DNA of 64,000 nucleotides from Acidimicrobiaceae bacterium (GCA_026708645.1 JAPOUM010000040.1:308508-372507); one strand, 5' to 3'. Positions 9,363 to 19,739 are shown, numbered from the stretch's first letter. Notes: generated by a model not told the origin, from the sequence alone. Made by a program: numbers and translations.

Positions 9363-9514
9363 GTCGCGGCGGCGAAGACGCCAATCATGCCACGTTACTC
9401 GGGCGGACTGGCCGACGGCCCGAGCACGCGCCCGGCTGCGCTTGGCGCTACGTTGTCGCAGCGTCGTTCGAATTGTCGCCGACGGCGACCCGACCTCCGA
9501 GGAGTCTCAACGCC

Positions 9515-10336
9515 ATGGCGCTCACCACCGAAGGCATTTCCCATTTCTTCGTCGAGGGAGCTGCGGGCAACCGCGTCCACGGCCTCGACTTCGGGGGTGA
9601 CGGGCCGATGCTGGTGTGCCTGCACGGCGTGACCGGCAACGCATGGAACTGGTACGAGGTGGCGCTGGCGGCTCGTGGCAGCCGACGGGTGATCGCACTC
9701 GACTTCCGCGGCTACGGCGAGAGCCAATGGTCGCCGACCGGCGACTACAGCACCGCCGACCACGTCGCTGATCTCGCCCGCGTCCTCGAGCAGGTGTCCG
9801 GCGGCTCGCCTGTGGATCTGGCGGGAGCGTCGTGGGGGGCTCTGGTCGCCATCCAATACGCCGCCGAGCACCCGGAAGGCGTCGGGCGGCTGGTGGTGGT
9901 CGACGTGGAGCCGTCCTTCGAGCAGGGTGAGACCGACCTGTTCCCCCGCCCCCGAGACCACGCCGACCCCGACGAGGCCCGCGCCGCGGTGGCCTCCGCC
10001 TACCCGAACGCCGGCGCCGGCATGGTCGAGGTGGTGGCGGCGACCTGCTACGGGCCTGCGGAGGGCGGACGGCTGGCCCCCAAGCACGACCCGTTCTTCT
10101 TCGAACGCTGGCCGTTTCGATCCGACGACCACTGGGGCCGGCTCCCGCGGATCCGGGCGAAGACGCTGCATGTCCACGCCTCCGACAGTTTCGTCAGGGC
10201 CGATGTGATGGCCGAGATGGATCGCCTGACCCCCGATTCCCGGCTCGTCGAGGTCAGCGGCAGCACCCATGTGGTGCCGGTGGACAATCCAGCAGGCCTC
10301 ATAGAACCGCTCATGGAGTTCCTGACAGGCGCCTGA
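9515..10336 (+). CDS. Alpha/beta hydrolase
   Basis: A 273-residue alpha/beta-hydrolase fold protein. CLHGVTGNAWNW (residues 35-46) supplies the oxyanion-hole HG, the nucleophile is Ser106 in GASWG, the acid is probably Asp in HASDSF and the base is His in SGSTHVVPVDNP near the C-terminus. ATG at 9515 has GAGGAG about nine bases upstream; the frame is open earlier but that part is overlapped by the divergent promoter region. It is transcribed away from the Rieske oxygenase/SDR pair, so a role in the same degradative route (ester, lactone or C-C bond hydrolysis) is plausible but unproven. Confidence 0.88.
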   Translation: MALTTEGISHFFVEGAAGNRVHGLDFGGDGPMLVCLHGVTGNAWNWYEVALAARGSRRVIALDFRGYGESQWSPTGDYSTADHVADLARVLEQVSGGSPVDLAGASWGALVAIQYAAEHPEGVGRLVVVDVEPSFEQGETDLFPRPRDHADPDEARAAVASAYPNAGAGMVEVVAATCYGPAEGGRLAPKHDPFFFERWPFRSDDHWGRLPRIRAKTLHVHASDSFVRADVMAEMDRLTPDSRLVEVSGSTHVVPVDNPAGLIEPLMEFLTGA

Positions 10337-10430
10337 AGCCCTCTGATTCGCATTCGCGCCGCGGGACGGATCATCAGCAGGCGAGACGCCGGCCGCCCCG
10401 GCCGCCCGACACGCGAGGCGAGGCTCCGGT

Positions 10431-10799
10431 TCAGGAGTCGTTGTCGGTCGACGATTCCAGCAAGTCGCCGGCGGTGGCGAGCACCTCCGCCAGTTTGGCC
10501 GTGTTGTCATACACGACGCGCAGATAGTACTCGCTGACCGCCTCATGGCCCGAGAACGGCGGGCGGCCCAAGGATCTCACCACCGCCGAAGGGTCGGGCG
10601 ACACGATCACTTCCTCCACGGAGGGGAGCTTGTCGACTTCGCCCCAGAAATCGCTGGCAGTCTTGGCGGACTGCGCGACGGCGCTCTTGGACCTGCCGCG
10701 CCGCGACCGTCGACGAGGTCCTTCCGCGCTGCCATTGCCGTTGCGGCTTGCGGCGCTGTTGGGAGGGTTGGAGCGTCTGCGGCTGTTGGAGGTGGTCAT
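10431..10799 (-). CDS. Small hypothetical protein coupled to the SNF2 helicase
   Basis: A 122-residue protein I do not recognise. Residues 1-45 are basic and low-complexity (Ser, Arg, Asn rich, RRRSRRGRSKS), likely disordered and able to bind nucleic acid. Residues 50-122 look folded and helical (DFWGEVDKLPSVEEV, then SPDPSAVVRSLGRPPF). Its ATG overlaps the stop codon of the upstream SNF2 gene by four bases, so the two are translationally coupled and probably cooperate. In other actinobacteria HelZ-like genes often sit next to a SWIM zinc-finger gene; this protein has no Cys and no SWIM motif. Confidence 0.75.
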   Translation of the reverse strand: MTTSNSRRRSNPPNSAASRNGNGSAEGPRRRSRRGRSKSAVAQSAKTASDFWGEVDKLPSVEEVIVSPDPSAVVRSLGRPPFSGHEAVSEYYLRVVYDNTAKLAEVLATAGDLLESSTDNDS

Positions 10800-13700
10800 G
10801 ATCGCCGGCCGTCAGCCGGAAGGCTCTCTTGGGAGTCGCTGCCGAGAGCGAGGTGTCCGTTGCTGTAGCCGGTGTCGTCGACGAGCAGCTGACGCCGGTC
10901 GATGCCGAGAGCCGCGCGCAGCTGCTCGCTGTCGAGATCGCCCACCGACGACGATTTCGGCAGCACCATGTCGGCGATGCGGCGCTTGCCCTCCACCACC
11001 TCCTCGACTCGCTCATCGACAGTGCCCGGACACACCAGACGATGGCACAGCACGGTGTTGCGCTGACCGATGCGCCAGGCACGGTCGCGAGCTTGGTCCT
11101 CCACGGCGGGATTCCACCAGCGGTCGTAGAGCACCACATGGTTGGCGGCGGTCAAGTTGAGGCCGGTGCCGCCCGCTTTCAACGACAGCACCAGAGCGCC
11201 CGGCCCCCGGCCTTGCTGGAACGACTGGACCAGGCGGTCGCGGGCGCCGCGCGCCAAGCCGCCGTGATAGCAGCTGATCGGCAGGCCGGCGCTGTCTCTG
11301 AGATGGGCGGCCAGACGCTCGCCCCAAGTGGCGAAATGGGTGAAGATCAGCATCCGCTCACCGGCAGCGAAGACCTGTCCCATGATCTGCTCCAGCCGGG
11401 CGAGTTTCCCAGAACGCCCCTCGAGCGGTCCGCCGTCGTCGGAGTAGTTGACCGGATGGTTGCAGATCTGCTTGAGAGCGGTGATGGCGGCGAGCACCGC
11501 CCCCTTGCGTTCCGGTCCGGCGACCGCGTCGGGCGTTTCGGTGCGGGCCACCAGCTCATCGAGCACCGCCTGGTAGAGGCCGATCTGCTCGGAGGTCATC
11601 GTGCAGTGGTCCAGCTCGTCGATGCGATCAGGCAGTTCAGCGGCGATGGCCGGTTCTGCTTTGGTGCGGCGGAACACCAGAATCCCGTTCAGGGCCGCCA
11701 AAGCGCTCTCGCCCGAAGCTTCGCCCCTGCCGGCGCCGTTGCCGGCCGCGAGGCCCTCCGGTGCGCTGTCGCCGAGGCCGGCGACAGCTCGGTCGGTGTC
11801 GGCAGCGCCGCCGGCCGCGGCCGCGAGCGGCGAAGCGTTCGGCAGCGCCGCCCGCTTCGTCGACCGAGACATTTCCGCGATGAAGCGGCTGCGGGCGCCG
11901 AGCAGTCCCGGATTGCAGAAATCCATGATGGCCCACAAGTCGCCGAGGCCGTTCTCGACGGGGGTGCCGGTCAAGGTCACACGGCAGCGCGCCTCGAGTC
12001 GTCGCAGCTGCTGAGCGGTCTCGCTGGCCGGATTCTTGACGGCTTGAGCCTCGTCGAGGACGACCGTCGACCAGGAGACCTCCTCGAGCGCGTCCATGTC
12101 GCGCACGGTCGTGCCGTAGGTAGACACCACCAGATCGGCGCTCCGGGCCATCTTCGCCAGTCGATCCTGGGGCGTGCGTCCGGGCCCGTGATGAACCACC
12201 ACGCGCAATCCCGGCACGAAGCGGCGAGCCTCAGACGCCCAGTTGCTCACCACCGCGGGCGGCGCGACCACTAGCGCGGGCCCGTCGCCGCGAGTCAGGT
12301 TGAGGTGAGCCAGCAAGGTCGGAGTCTTGCCCAGACCCATGTCCAGCGCCAGGCAGCCGCCCAGACCGGCCTGCTGCAAGAAGCTCAGCCAGACCAGAGC
12401 GTCCGCCTGATAAGTGCGCAGCGCTCCGCTGAAGCCCTCAGGCTCGGTCGGCAGTTCCTCGGGTATCCGCCGGGCGCTCTCGATCAGCTCGGCCGCCCAG
12501 CCCGCACCGGCGATCGTGGTGCCGCCTGCCAGCGGCGACCCTTCCAGGCCCAGGGCGTGGCGCAGCATGTCGGCGCCGGACAGTCGGGTCATGCCGACGC
12601 GCTCTGCCAGGGCCGCGGCTGCCTCGTTCAGATCGGCGCGGTCCAGTTCCACCCAGCGGCCCCGACTCTTCACCAGCGGGCGAGCCTGAGTGGCCAGCTC
12701 GCGAATTTCGGCCGCATTCAGCTCCACGTCGTCGAAGGCCACCGACCAGCGCACGTCAGCCAGCTGGCGCGCCCCGACCACGGTCTCCTCGGCATCCAGC
12801 GAGGTGAGCCGCAGCGCAGGCGCGGGCCGCCGCCGCGACAGTGCCGGAACCCGCACTTCGTATCCCCCGGCCTGCAGGATGCGTCCGGTCTCGGTCATCA
12901 GCTGCCAGGCTTCGTCGCCGCTGAGGAGCACCTCGCCGCGGCGCCGTCCGCCGAGGCGCACCAACTCCGGGACGAGCCGCTCCAGGCGCGCCATCTGGTG
13001 TTTCACTGCTTGGCGCCTGCTGCGCGACGCGATCACCAGCGCGCGCTCCACCGGCTGCAGCTCGCCGGTGCTCGACTCAGACAGCACCGACAGGTGCCAA
13101 GCGCCCACGTCGTCGGGAGGGTCGAGTTGCACGATCAGGCGCAGTCGCCGTTCGTGAGCCTCCGTCACGGGACGCGCCCACTGGTCCAGGCGGCGCGTCA
13201 GATCCGCGCCGTGCCGGCTCGGGACCTCGAACGGCGTGCCGTCGAGGCAGGCCAGCGCTGCTTCGGAGGTCTCAGCCTTGGTGCGCGGCGCCGGCGGCAC
13301 GGCCGGGCTGTCGAGCCGTTCAGCCGCTTCCGTTGCGATGGCGTCGACGATGTCTGCCAGAGCCGCCTGCGTGAAGGCATTGGCGTCACGCTGATTCTCG
13401 AAAGCGGCCGCCGCGCCCGGCAACGACTCCGCCAGCGCCGTCACCACATCGGATTCCATCAGAGCCGGCACCCAGCGGACCGCGTACCCGGCTGCGTCGG
13501 CTCGTGCCGTGGCCGAAACGGCGCTGCTGTTGCCGTTGCGGCCGGCGGCGACGCCCCTGGCGGCGTCTTCTGGAGATGTCTCATCCAGGCGCCTGCGGCG
13601 TGCTTTCTTGAGCTGAGGAACCATGCGCCCCTGCGCGGTCAGGCGCACAGCCAGAGCTGCCACGAGGCCGAGCCACGACACGCTGGCGCCGACGCCGTCG

Positions 13701-14293
13701 GATTCTGCAGCTTCGCCCAGAGCCACCAGCCAGCCGAGGCAGCTGCCCAGCGGCGCCGACACCGTCTCGGCTCGTCCTCCGCTCGGGATCTTCACCGGCC
13801 GGTGCGAAGCCCATTCCACGGCGCCCGCTCCGCTGTCTCGCAGACGCTGCAGCACCGCAGGCATGGTTTCGGCGGCGCCTGAGCCCGCGGCCCAAGCGAT
13901 GACCCTGCCCGGCACCCAAGACAACTGCAGCTCCGGGAGGTCGGTTTCACGAGGAACGCCAGCGTCGCTGTCGGCGTCGTCGGACAGCGGTGCTTGCGCA
14001 GGCCCGACTAGGGCGGAGAGCGCGGCGTCCACGGCTCGGTAGTCGCCTTCGAGGTCGGCGACGATCTGGGCGCGCTGATGCCCCCTGACTGTGTTCTTGA
14101 CGGCGTCGATGGACTCTGCGAGGTCGTCTAACAGTCGGTAGAGGGCTCGAACCCGCAGCCGGGGGTTGGCTTCCAGCAGCGCTCGGTCCGCGTCACTGGC
14201 CAGGCCATCGACGTGGCGACGCACAGCGTCAGCGAAGTCGGAAGACAAGGCCAGCTGCGGGTCCAAGGTGGCGGTAGAAATCGTCGTCACCAT
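10796..14293 (-). CDS. helZ: SNF2-family DNA translocase/helicase, HelZ-like
   Basis: A 1165-residue SWI2/SNF2 ATPase. The first ~600 residues are a divergent accessory region typical of bacterial HelZ-like proteins. The motor follows: Walker A MGLGKTPT near residue 650, DEAQAVKNP near 745, LTGTPVEN and the second RecA lobe with FTHFATWGERL, GGTGLNLTAANHVV near 1047 and WWNPAVEDQARDRAWRIGQ. Such proteins move along double-stranded DNA or remodel protein-DNA complexes; the cellular role of the bacterial group is poorly defined. The symbol follows mycobacterial usage by similarity of layout. An insertion rich in Ala/Gly/Ser lies between the motor lobes (around 820-870). Confidence 0.9.
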   Translation of the reverse strand: MVTTISTATLDPQLALSSDFADAVRRHVDGLASDADRALLEANPRLRVRALYRLLDDLAESIDAVKNTVRGHQRAQIVADLEGDYRAVDAALSALVGPAQAPLSDDADSDAGVPRETDLPELQLSWVPGRVIAWAAGSGAAETMPAVLQRLRDSGAGAVEWASHRPVKIPSGGRAETVSAPLGSCLGWLVALGEAAESDGVGASVSWLGLVAALAVRLTAQGRMVPQLKKARRRRLDETSPEDAARGVAAGRNGNSSAVSATARADAAGYAVRWVPALMESDVVTALAESLPGAAAAFENQRDANAFTQAALADIVDAIATEAAERLDSPAVPPAPRTKAETSEAALACLDGTPFEVPSRHGADLTRRLDQWARPVTEAHERRLRLIVQLDPPDDVGAWHLSVLSESSTGELQPVERALVIASRSRRQAVKHQMARLERLVPELVRLGGRRRGEVLLSGDEAWQLMTETGRILQAGGYEVRVPALSRRRPAPALRLTSLDAEETVVGARQLADVRWSVAFDDVELNAAEIRELATQARPLVKSRGRWVELDRADLNEAAAALAERVGMTRLSGADMLRHALGLEGSPLAGGTTIAGAGWAAELIESARRIPEELPTEPEGFSGALRTYQADALVWLSFLQQAGLGGCLALDMGLGKTPTLLAHLNLTRGDGPALVVAPPAVVSNWASEARRFVPGLRVVVHHGPGRTPQDRLAKMARSADLVVSTYGTTVRDMDALEEVSWSTVVLDEAQAVKNPASETAQQLRRLEARCRVTLTGTPVENGLGDLWAIMDFCNPGLLGARSRFIAEMSRSTKRAALPNASPLAAAAGGAADTDRAVAGLGDSAPEGLAAGNGAGRGEASGESALAALNGILVFRRTKAEPAIAAELPDRIDELDHCTMTSEQIGLYQAVLDELVARTETPDAVAGPERKGAVLAAITALKQICNHPVNYSDDGGPLEGRSGKLARLEQIMGQVFAAGERMLIFTHFATWGERLAAHLRDSAGLPISCYHGGLARGARDRLVQSFQQGRGPGALVLSLKAGGTGLNLTAANHVVLYDRWWNPAVEDQARDRAWRIGQRNTVLCHRLVCPGTVDERVEEVVEGKRRIADMVLPKSSSVGDLDSEQLRAALGIDRRQLLVDDTGYSNGHLALGSDSQESLPADGRRS

Positions 14294-14438
14294 TGGGTCG
14301 GGCTCGAGCCTAGCAGCCGGCGGCGCGAACTCGTTCGGGCGCCATCAAGAACCGGACGCGAACGGTTCCCAGGACGCGGCAGTCAGGCCGCGGTCGCAGC
14401 GGCGCTCAAGCAGCGGTGCGGCTGCGACGAGTGTCAGG

Positions 14439-17400
14439 CTATTGCTGGGCGAGCGCTTGACGGAACCGCTCGACGCCGGCCATTTTGATGTGCTCATAGC
14501 CGCGCACCATTTCCGGCAGTTCGGCGCGGGCCAGAGCCGTCTCGTATCCGACCGTGTCCAGTCGCTCGAGATCGGCCGACACCGCAGCCCGGTACTCCTT
14601 CGGCAGTGCCCTCTCGGCTCGTCTCACTCTGGCGTATCCGAACAAGTCGAGAGGCGTGCCGCGCAGTCGGCGCATCGCCGCGAGCAGCCTCATCAGCGGC
14701 GTCCACGAGACCGGCACCGAGATCTTGGCTCTCATACCCATCGCTCTCAGAACCGGCGGATGCAGCTTCCAGGCGAGCCGGCCGCCGTTGGATTCGGCCA
14801 GGGCGCGCGCTTCGGCGTTGGCTTCGGGGTCCAGCATCAGCCGGGCGACCTCGTACTCGTCTTTGTAGGCCAGCAGCTTGAAATAGCCGCGGGCCGCCGC
14901 TGTTGTGAGGCGCCGCGACCCGTCGCCGTGAGCCGCGTCGGCAGCAGCCACCTCCTCAACGAAATCCAGATGCTGGTGAGCCAGCGCCGGCGACTGGAAG
15001 GCGCACAACTCAGCGGCCAGCAACTCCAAGTCGAGCGCCTCGCTGTAGCCGTCCGCGGCTGCCGCCTCCCCCAGCAGATCGGCCAGAGCGGCTGCTCGGG
15101 CCGCCAGCGAAGCATCCACTTCGGCGAGCCTCTCAGCGCCTCCGAGACTCCTCCGGGTCTGGTTCACGGGGGCTTCCCGCTCCGGCCGACCGGCGCGGCG
15201 CGTCCCCGCGGCTGCGACCGCGGCCTCCACTTCGGCGGGCCGGGCGATCACGGCCCTGCCCCAGCGGAACGCCTCCAAGTTGCTCCTGATCGCCACACCG
15301 TTGAGCTCGATCGCCTGCTCGACCGACAGCGGCGACAGCGGCAGAGCGCCGGCTTGCACTGCCATGCCGACCACGAACACGTTGGCGGTGACCGAACTGC
15401 CCAGCAGAGCGTCGGTGATCGCCCCGGCATCGGCCCAGAAGCCTCCGCCGGGCCGGGTGACCGAGGCGATGGCGGCTTCCAGTTCCTCCGGCGAGGGCAT
15501 GGCGCGGTCGGGGTGAGCCACCATGGCGCCGGTCGGGGTCTGCGAGGTGGAACCGACCACCACAGTGCTCTCGGGGTCGGTGCTGCTCAAGCCTGCCTGC
15601 GATGCTGCGCCCAGCTGATCGAAAGCCAGCAGCACGTCCGCCTGCCCACGGCCGAGGCGGTTGCTGGCTGCGGACTCCCTCGTAGCGCTTTCGGCGCCAT
15701 CGGCGTGGCTGCGGCACAGCCGCAGGTCGCTGACCACCGGCCCGGCTTTCTGCGACAGACCGATCTGGTCCAGAGTGCGCGCCTCGGCGCCGTCGAGCAT
15801 GGCCGCGGTTCCGATGATCTGACTGACCGTCACCACGCCGGTGCCGCCGATGCCCAGGATGCGGATCGACAGATCGTCGCTGGGCACGATCAGCTCCGGT
15901 TCGTCAAGATCGGCGGGGGCCGCCAACGGCGCCGCCGCGCTACCGTCCGGGGCTGGGCCGCTGCGCCGCGTGAGCTTTCTCAGCCATGTGCCGAGACGCC
16001 CCGGCCGCGTCACCGTGACGAACGACGGGCAGTCCCCTTCCAGGCACGAGAAGTCGAGGTTGCAGGTGGTCTGATCGATGCGGGTCTTGCGCCCGAAAGC
16101 GGTGGACACAGGCTGCACCGACAGGCAGTTGCTCACCGAAGCGCAGTCGCCGCAGCCTTCGCAGATGCGCTCGTTGATGAAGACGCGCTGACGCGGGACG
16201 GCCGCAGTGCCGCGTTTGCGCCCGCGGCGAGCCTCCGCCGCGCACTGCTGATCGTGGATCAGCACTGTCACGCCTCTCGTTGCGGCCAGCAGTTCCTGAG
16301 CCTCCATCAGCCGGCTGCGAGGCCACACGTCCACACCGTCGGGCATGTCGGAGCGGCGGTAGCGGGCGACGTCCTCGGTGGTGACCATCACACGCGCCAC
16401 GCCTTGAGCCAGCAACACCCGGCAGACTTGCGGCACTCCGGTCGCTCCTTGGGGGTCCTGACCGCCGGTCATGGCCACGGCGCGGTTCCAAAGAAGCTTG
16501 TAGGTGACGTCCACGCCGGCTGACACAGCAGCCTGAACGGCCAGCTGGCCGCTGTGGAAGTAGGTGCCGTCGCCGAGGTTCTGGAAAATGTGCGGCGTCC
16601 CCACGAACGGCGACATGCCGATCCACTGGGCGCCCTCCTGCCCCATGCAGGTGAGCCCCAAAATGTCGCCGAACTCTTCTGAGTCCATCAGCAGGGTCAT
16701 GGTGTGGCAGCCGATGCCGGCGCCGACCACCGCTCCTTCGGGGACCCGCGTGGAGCGGTTGTGGGGGCAGCCCGAACAGAAGTAAGGAGTGCGAGCCACG
16801 GCGGTCCCCAGCGGGATCAGCTCCCGTGGGGCTCGTTCAGGAGCGAGGCGGGCACCGATCCGCTCCGAGAGTCTTCGCCTCAGCGGAGAGATCAGGTCGT
16901 CGGAGGCGAGCATTCCGTGACCCGCCAAAAGCATGGCGTCGCGCTCGTCGTACTTACCGATCACCCGGGGGCGCAGAGTCTGGTTGTAGAGGGCGTCCTT
17001 CATCAGCGACTCGATGTTGGGCTGCTTCTCCTCGATCACGAAGATCTCTTCCAGGCCGCGGGCGAAATGCCGTGCCCGCTGCGCGCTGAAAGGAATGGGC
17101 ATGTTCATGCGCAGCAGCCGAATGCCCGCCGCGGAGATCTCGGAGTCGTGCTTGAGCCCCAGGCGTCGCAACGCTTCTCGCACTTCGAGATAGGTGATCC
17201 CCGAGGCGACGATCCCGATCCAGGCGTCCGGCGGATCGACAGTGGCATGGTTGAGCCGGTTGAGCGCCGCATACTCGATCGCCAGCCGATGGCGGATCTC
17301 ATAGATCTCGCGCTCGGTGTCGACGGTTTCGGGGGTCAGCAGACTGCCGTCAGGAATGTGGACGTAGGGCTCGCCGTCGATGGTCGGAACCACCGGCGCC

Positions 17401-18059
17401 ACCCGTTGCGGATCGAGTTGGACGGTCTCGGCGCCGTCCGCCACGTCCGCGACGATCTTGAGGCTGGTCCAAAGTCCGGTGACGCGAGACATGTGGACTG
17501 CGTGACGGCCCAGCTCCAGAGCTTCGCCGGCAGTGCCCGGATAAAACACCGGGATCTGCTTGTCGGCCAATGATCCCGCCGACGAAGACGGCAGAGTCGA
17601 GCTCTTGGCCGCCGGGTCGTCGCCTGCGATCACCACCGCTCCCCCGCGGGGGTCCGAACCGGCGAACACCGCATGCCGCAACGCGTCAGCGGCGCGGTCC
17701 ACGCCGGGGGCTTTGCCGTAGAAGATGCCGACCACGCCGTCGTAGCGCGAGTCGGGTCGCAGCGATGCCAGCTGCGAGCCCATCACTGCGGTGACCGCCA
17801 GTTCCTCGTTGACGGCCGGTCTGTGGACGATCGGCAGATCCCGGGCTTGTTCGACGGCGCTGGAGAGTTCGCCGTCGTAGCCGCCGAGGGGCGAGCCCGG
17901 ATAGCCGCTGGCGAACGCGGCCGTGTTGAGACCTGCTCGACGGTCGGCGCGCAGCTGCTCTATCGGCAGGCGGGCCAGCGCCTGCAGCCCGGTCATGAAC
18001 ACCGTCCCTGTCTCGTCGGTGTAGCGACTGGAAAGCCGGTAGGTGTCAGCGACGGTCAC
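14439..18059 (-). CDS. Indolepyruvate ferredoxin oxidoreductase, single-chain fusion
   Basis: A 1206-residue fusion of the alpha and beta/gamma parts of indolepyruvate:ferredoxin oxidoreductase, which decarboxylates aryl-pyruvates to aryl-acetyl-CoA with ferredoxin reduction. The order is an N-terminal pyruvate-oxidoreductase domain (GYPGSPLGGYD), a thiamine-diphosphate domain (CSGCPHNRS near 430, GIGCHTM), a ferredoxin-like cluster region (CEGCGDCASVSNC and CNLDFSCLEGDC, about 630-680) and the gamma domain (GIGGTGVVTVSQI near 736). The start is GTG at 18059, seven bases after a near-perfect ribosome site (AGGAGGG); an earlier in-frame ATG at 18089 would place that site inside the gene. The long fused form is common in aerobes. 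Confidence 0.93.
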   Translation of the reverse strand: MTVADTYRLSSRYTDETGTVFMTGLQALARLPIEQLRADRRAGLNTAAFASGYPGSPLGGYDGELSSAVEQARDLPIVHRPAVNEELAVTAVMGSQLASLRPDSRYDGVVGIFYGKAPGVDRAADALRHAVFAGSDPRGGAVVIAGDDPAAKSSTLPSSSAGSLADKQIPVFYPGTAGEALELGRHAVHMSRVTGLWTSLKIVADVADGAETVQLDPQRVAPVVPTIDGEPYVHIPDGSLLTPETVDTEREIYEIRHRLAIEYAALNRLNHATVDPPDAWIGIVASGITYLEVREALRRLGLKHDSEISAAGIRLLRMNMPIPFSAQRARHFARGLEEIFVIEEKQPNIESLMKDALYNQTLRPRVIGKYDERDAMLLAGHGMLASDDLISPLRRRLSERIGARLAPERAPRELIPLGTAVARTPYFCSGCPHNRSTRVPEGAVVGAGIGCHTMTLLMDSEEFGDILGLTCMGQEGAQWIGMSPFVGTPHIFQNLGDGTYFHSGQLAVQAAVSAGVDVTYKLLWNRAVAMTGGQDPQGATGVPQVCRVLLAQGVARVMVTTEDVARYRRSDMPDGVDVWPRSRLMEAQELLAATRGVTVLIHDQQCAAEARRGRKRGTAAVPRQRVFINERICEGCGDCASVSNCLSVQPVSTAFGRKTRIDQTTCNLDFSCLEGDCPSFVTVTRPGRLGTWLRKLTRRSGPAPDGSAAAPLAAPADLDEPELIVPSDDLSIRILGIGGTGVVTVSQIIGTAAMLDGAEARTLDQIGLSQKAGPVVSDLRLCRSHADGAESATRESAASNRLGRGQADVLLAFDQLGAASQAGLSSTDPESTVVVGSTSQTPTGAMVAHPDRAMPSPEELEAAIASVTRPGGGFWADAGAITDALLGSSVTANVFVVGMAVQAGALPLSPLSVEQAIELNGVAIRSNLEAFRWGRAVIARPAEVEAAVAAAGTRRAGRPEREAPVNQTRRSLGGAERLAEVDASLAARAAALADLLGEAAAADGYSEALDLELLAAELCAFQSPALAHQHLDFVEEVAAADAAHGDGSRRLTTAAARGYFKLLAYKDEYEVARLMLDPEANAEARALAESNGGRLAWKLHPPVLRAMGMRAKISVPVSWTPLMRLLAAMRRLRGTPLDLFGYARVRRAERALPKEYRAAVSADLERLDTVGYETALARAELPEMVRGYEHIKMAGVERFRQALAQQ

Positions 18060-18152
18060 GGACTGCCCTCCTAGAAGGTGCTGCGCCACGGCTCAATGGC
18101 GAGCGACAGCGCAACCGCGACTTTAGTGGCCCGGTCGCGGCGGCACTACGCA

Positions 18153-18920
18153 TCAGACGGGACGGGTGACGACGCCGGCGCGGGCCATGTGGTCCTTGGC
18201 CTCGGCGACGGTGTGCTCACCGAAGTGGAAGATACTGGCCGCCAACACCGCGTCCGCGCCGCCGGAGGTCACTCCCTCGACCAGATGGCCGAGGTTGCCG
18301 ACTCCCCCGCTGGCGATCACCGGAACACCGACGCCCTCGGCCACCATCAACGTCAATGAAAGGTCGAAGCCTTGCTTGGTGCCGTCGCGGTCCATGGAGG
18401 TCAAAAGAAACTCGCCGGCGCCGAGACGCTCGGCTTGACGCGCCCACTGCAGGCAGTCGACGCCGGTGCGTGTGCGCCCTCCGTGGCTGAAGACTTCGTA
18501 GCCGCTGGGCGCCGCAGTCGAACTGTGAGCGTCTATCGCCACCACGCAGCACTGCGCCCCGAACTCTCGGCTGATCTCGCGTATCAACTCCGGGCGGCTA
18601 AGTGCGGCCGTGTTGACGCTCACTTTGTCGGCGCCGGCTCTCAGCAGCCTCCGAGCGTCGTCGAGGCTGCGGATGCCTCCCCCGATCGTGAAGGGGATGA
18701 ACACTTCGTCGGCCACCGCTCGGGCCATGGCGACAGTGGTGTCGCGTTTGTCCGACGATGCGGTGATGTCCAAAAAGACCAGCTCGTCGGCGCCTTGGGC
18801 GTCGTAGCGTGATGCCAGCTCCACCGGGTCGCCGGCGTCGCGTATGCCCACGAAGTTGACGCCCTTGACGACGCGCCCGGCGTCGACGTCGAGGCACGGG
18901 ATGACCCTGGCGGCACGCAT
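18153..18920 (-). CDS. hisF: Imidazole glycerol phosphate synthase, cyclase subunit
   Basis: A 255-residue TIM barrel that closes the imidazole ring using ammonia from His[16 protein letters not shown] carries the catalytic Asp near residue 10, the second catalytic Asp lies in [15 protein letters not shown], and the phosphate-binding segments are TIGGGIRS and VIASGGVGN. The ATG at 18920 ([12 protein letters not shown]) is 13 bases after the hisA stop. It is the last gene of the his operon in this window; hisI and hisE are not adjacent. Confidence 0.97.
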   Translation of the reverse strand: MRAARVIPCLDVDAGRVVKGVNFVGIRDAGDPVELASRYDAQGADELVFLDITASSDKRDTTVAMARAVADEVFIPFTIGGGIRSLDDARRLLRAGADKVSVNTAALSRPELIREISREFGAQCCVVAIDAHSSTAAPSGYEVFSHGGRTRTGVDCLQWARQAERLGAGEFLLTSMDRDGTKQGFDLSLTLMVAEGVGVPVIASGGVGNLGHLVEGVTSGGADAVLAASIFHFGEHTVAEAKDHMARAGVVTRPV

Positions 18921-18933
18921 CGCCGGCGCCTTC

Positions 18934-19719
18934 CTAGCCGCCGGTCCGGCCCGCGCGCAGGCTCGCGACCGCTTCGCTGACGCTGAAACGCTTCTCATAC
19001 AGAGCCGTCCCCACGATCACGCCGCTCAAACGGTCGCCGCCGCGGCCGCGGAGCGCGGCCAGAGCCCGCAGATCCGCGAGCGTCCCGACGCCGCCGGAAG
19101 CGATCACCGCAGGCGCCGTCGAGTTCGACGCTGCGGCCTCGTCGGCCACCGCGTCGAGCAAAGACGCCAGCCCGTGCGAGTCGGGGCCTTCCAGGGTGCC
19201 GTCACGGCTGATCTCGGTCACCACGAAAGCATCCACTCCCGCCGCGCAGAAACTGCGGGCCACTTCGCTCGCCGACCGTCCCGATCCTTCAAGCCAGCCG
19301 TCGCTGGCCAATTCGCCGCAACGCCCGTCGAGGCCCACGGCGACACGGCGACTGCCGGCGAGTTCGCGCACCAGCTCCGGCTGTCGCAACGCGGCGGTGC
19401 CCAGCACCACACGCGTCACACCGGCGTCGAACCAGGCTTCAGCGGCGGCCAGGCTGCGCACCCCTCCCCCGGCCTGCACGGGCATGTCGGCCGCGGCTGC
19501 GATCTCGGCCACTAGAGCGGCGTTCTCGGGCTGCCCGGAGCGGGCCCCGTCGAGATCGACGACGTGTATCCATCCGCTGCCGGCGCGCGCCAGCGACCGC
19601 GCATGGCTCACAGCCTGCGCCACAGGATCATCGTCGTAGACGGTCTCGGCGCCGTAGTCGCCTTGACGCAGCCGCACGCAGCGGCCGCCGCGAATGTCCA
19701 CTGCGCAATAGAGATCCAC
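18934..19719 (-). CDS. hisA: Phosphoribosyl isomerase A (ProFAR isomerase)
   Basis: A 261-residue TIM barrel that isomerises ProFAR to [22 protein letters not shown] contains the catalytic Asp, AGGGVRSL and [10 protein letters not shown] bind the phosphates, and [13 protein letters not shown] carries the second catalytic Asp. Actinobacterial homologues can be the bifunctional PriA that also serves tryptophan synthesis; no separate trpF is seen in the window, but only part of the genome is shown. No ATG fits: GTG at 19719, 20 bases after the hisH stop, is the best start and gives the usual length. Confidence 0.94.
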   Translation of the reverse strand: MDLYCAVDIRGGRCVRLRQGDYGAETVYDDDPVAQAVSHARSLARAGSGWIHVVDLDGARSGQPENAALVAEIAAAADMPVQAGGGVRSLAAAEAWFDAGVTRVVLGTAALRQPELVRELAGSRRVAVGLDGRCGELASDGWLEGSGRSASEVARSFCAAGVDAFVVTEISRDGTLEGPDSHGLASLLDAVADEAAASNSTAPAVIASGGVGTLADLRALAALRGRGGDRLSGVIVGTALYEKRFSVSEAVASLRAGRTGG

Positions 19720-19739
19720 AGCGGGCGCCGTCTCTGCGA

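Noticed and set aside
14166..16523. 785-codon plus-strand frame
   Set aside because: It is antisense to the indolepyruvate oxidoreductase gene, whose catalytic motifs are on the minus strand; its His/Arg/Gln-rich composition is typical of a shadow frame.
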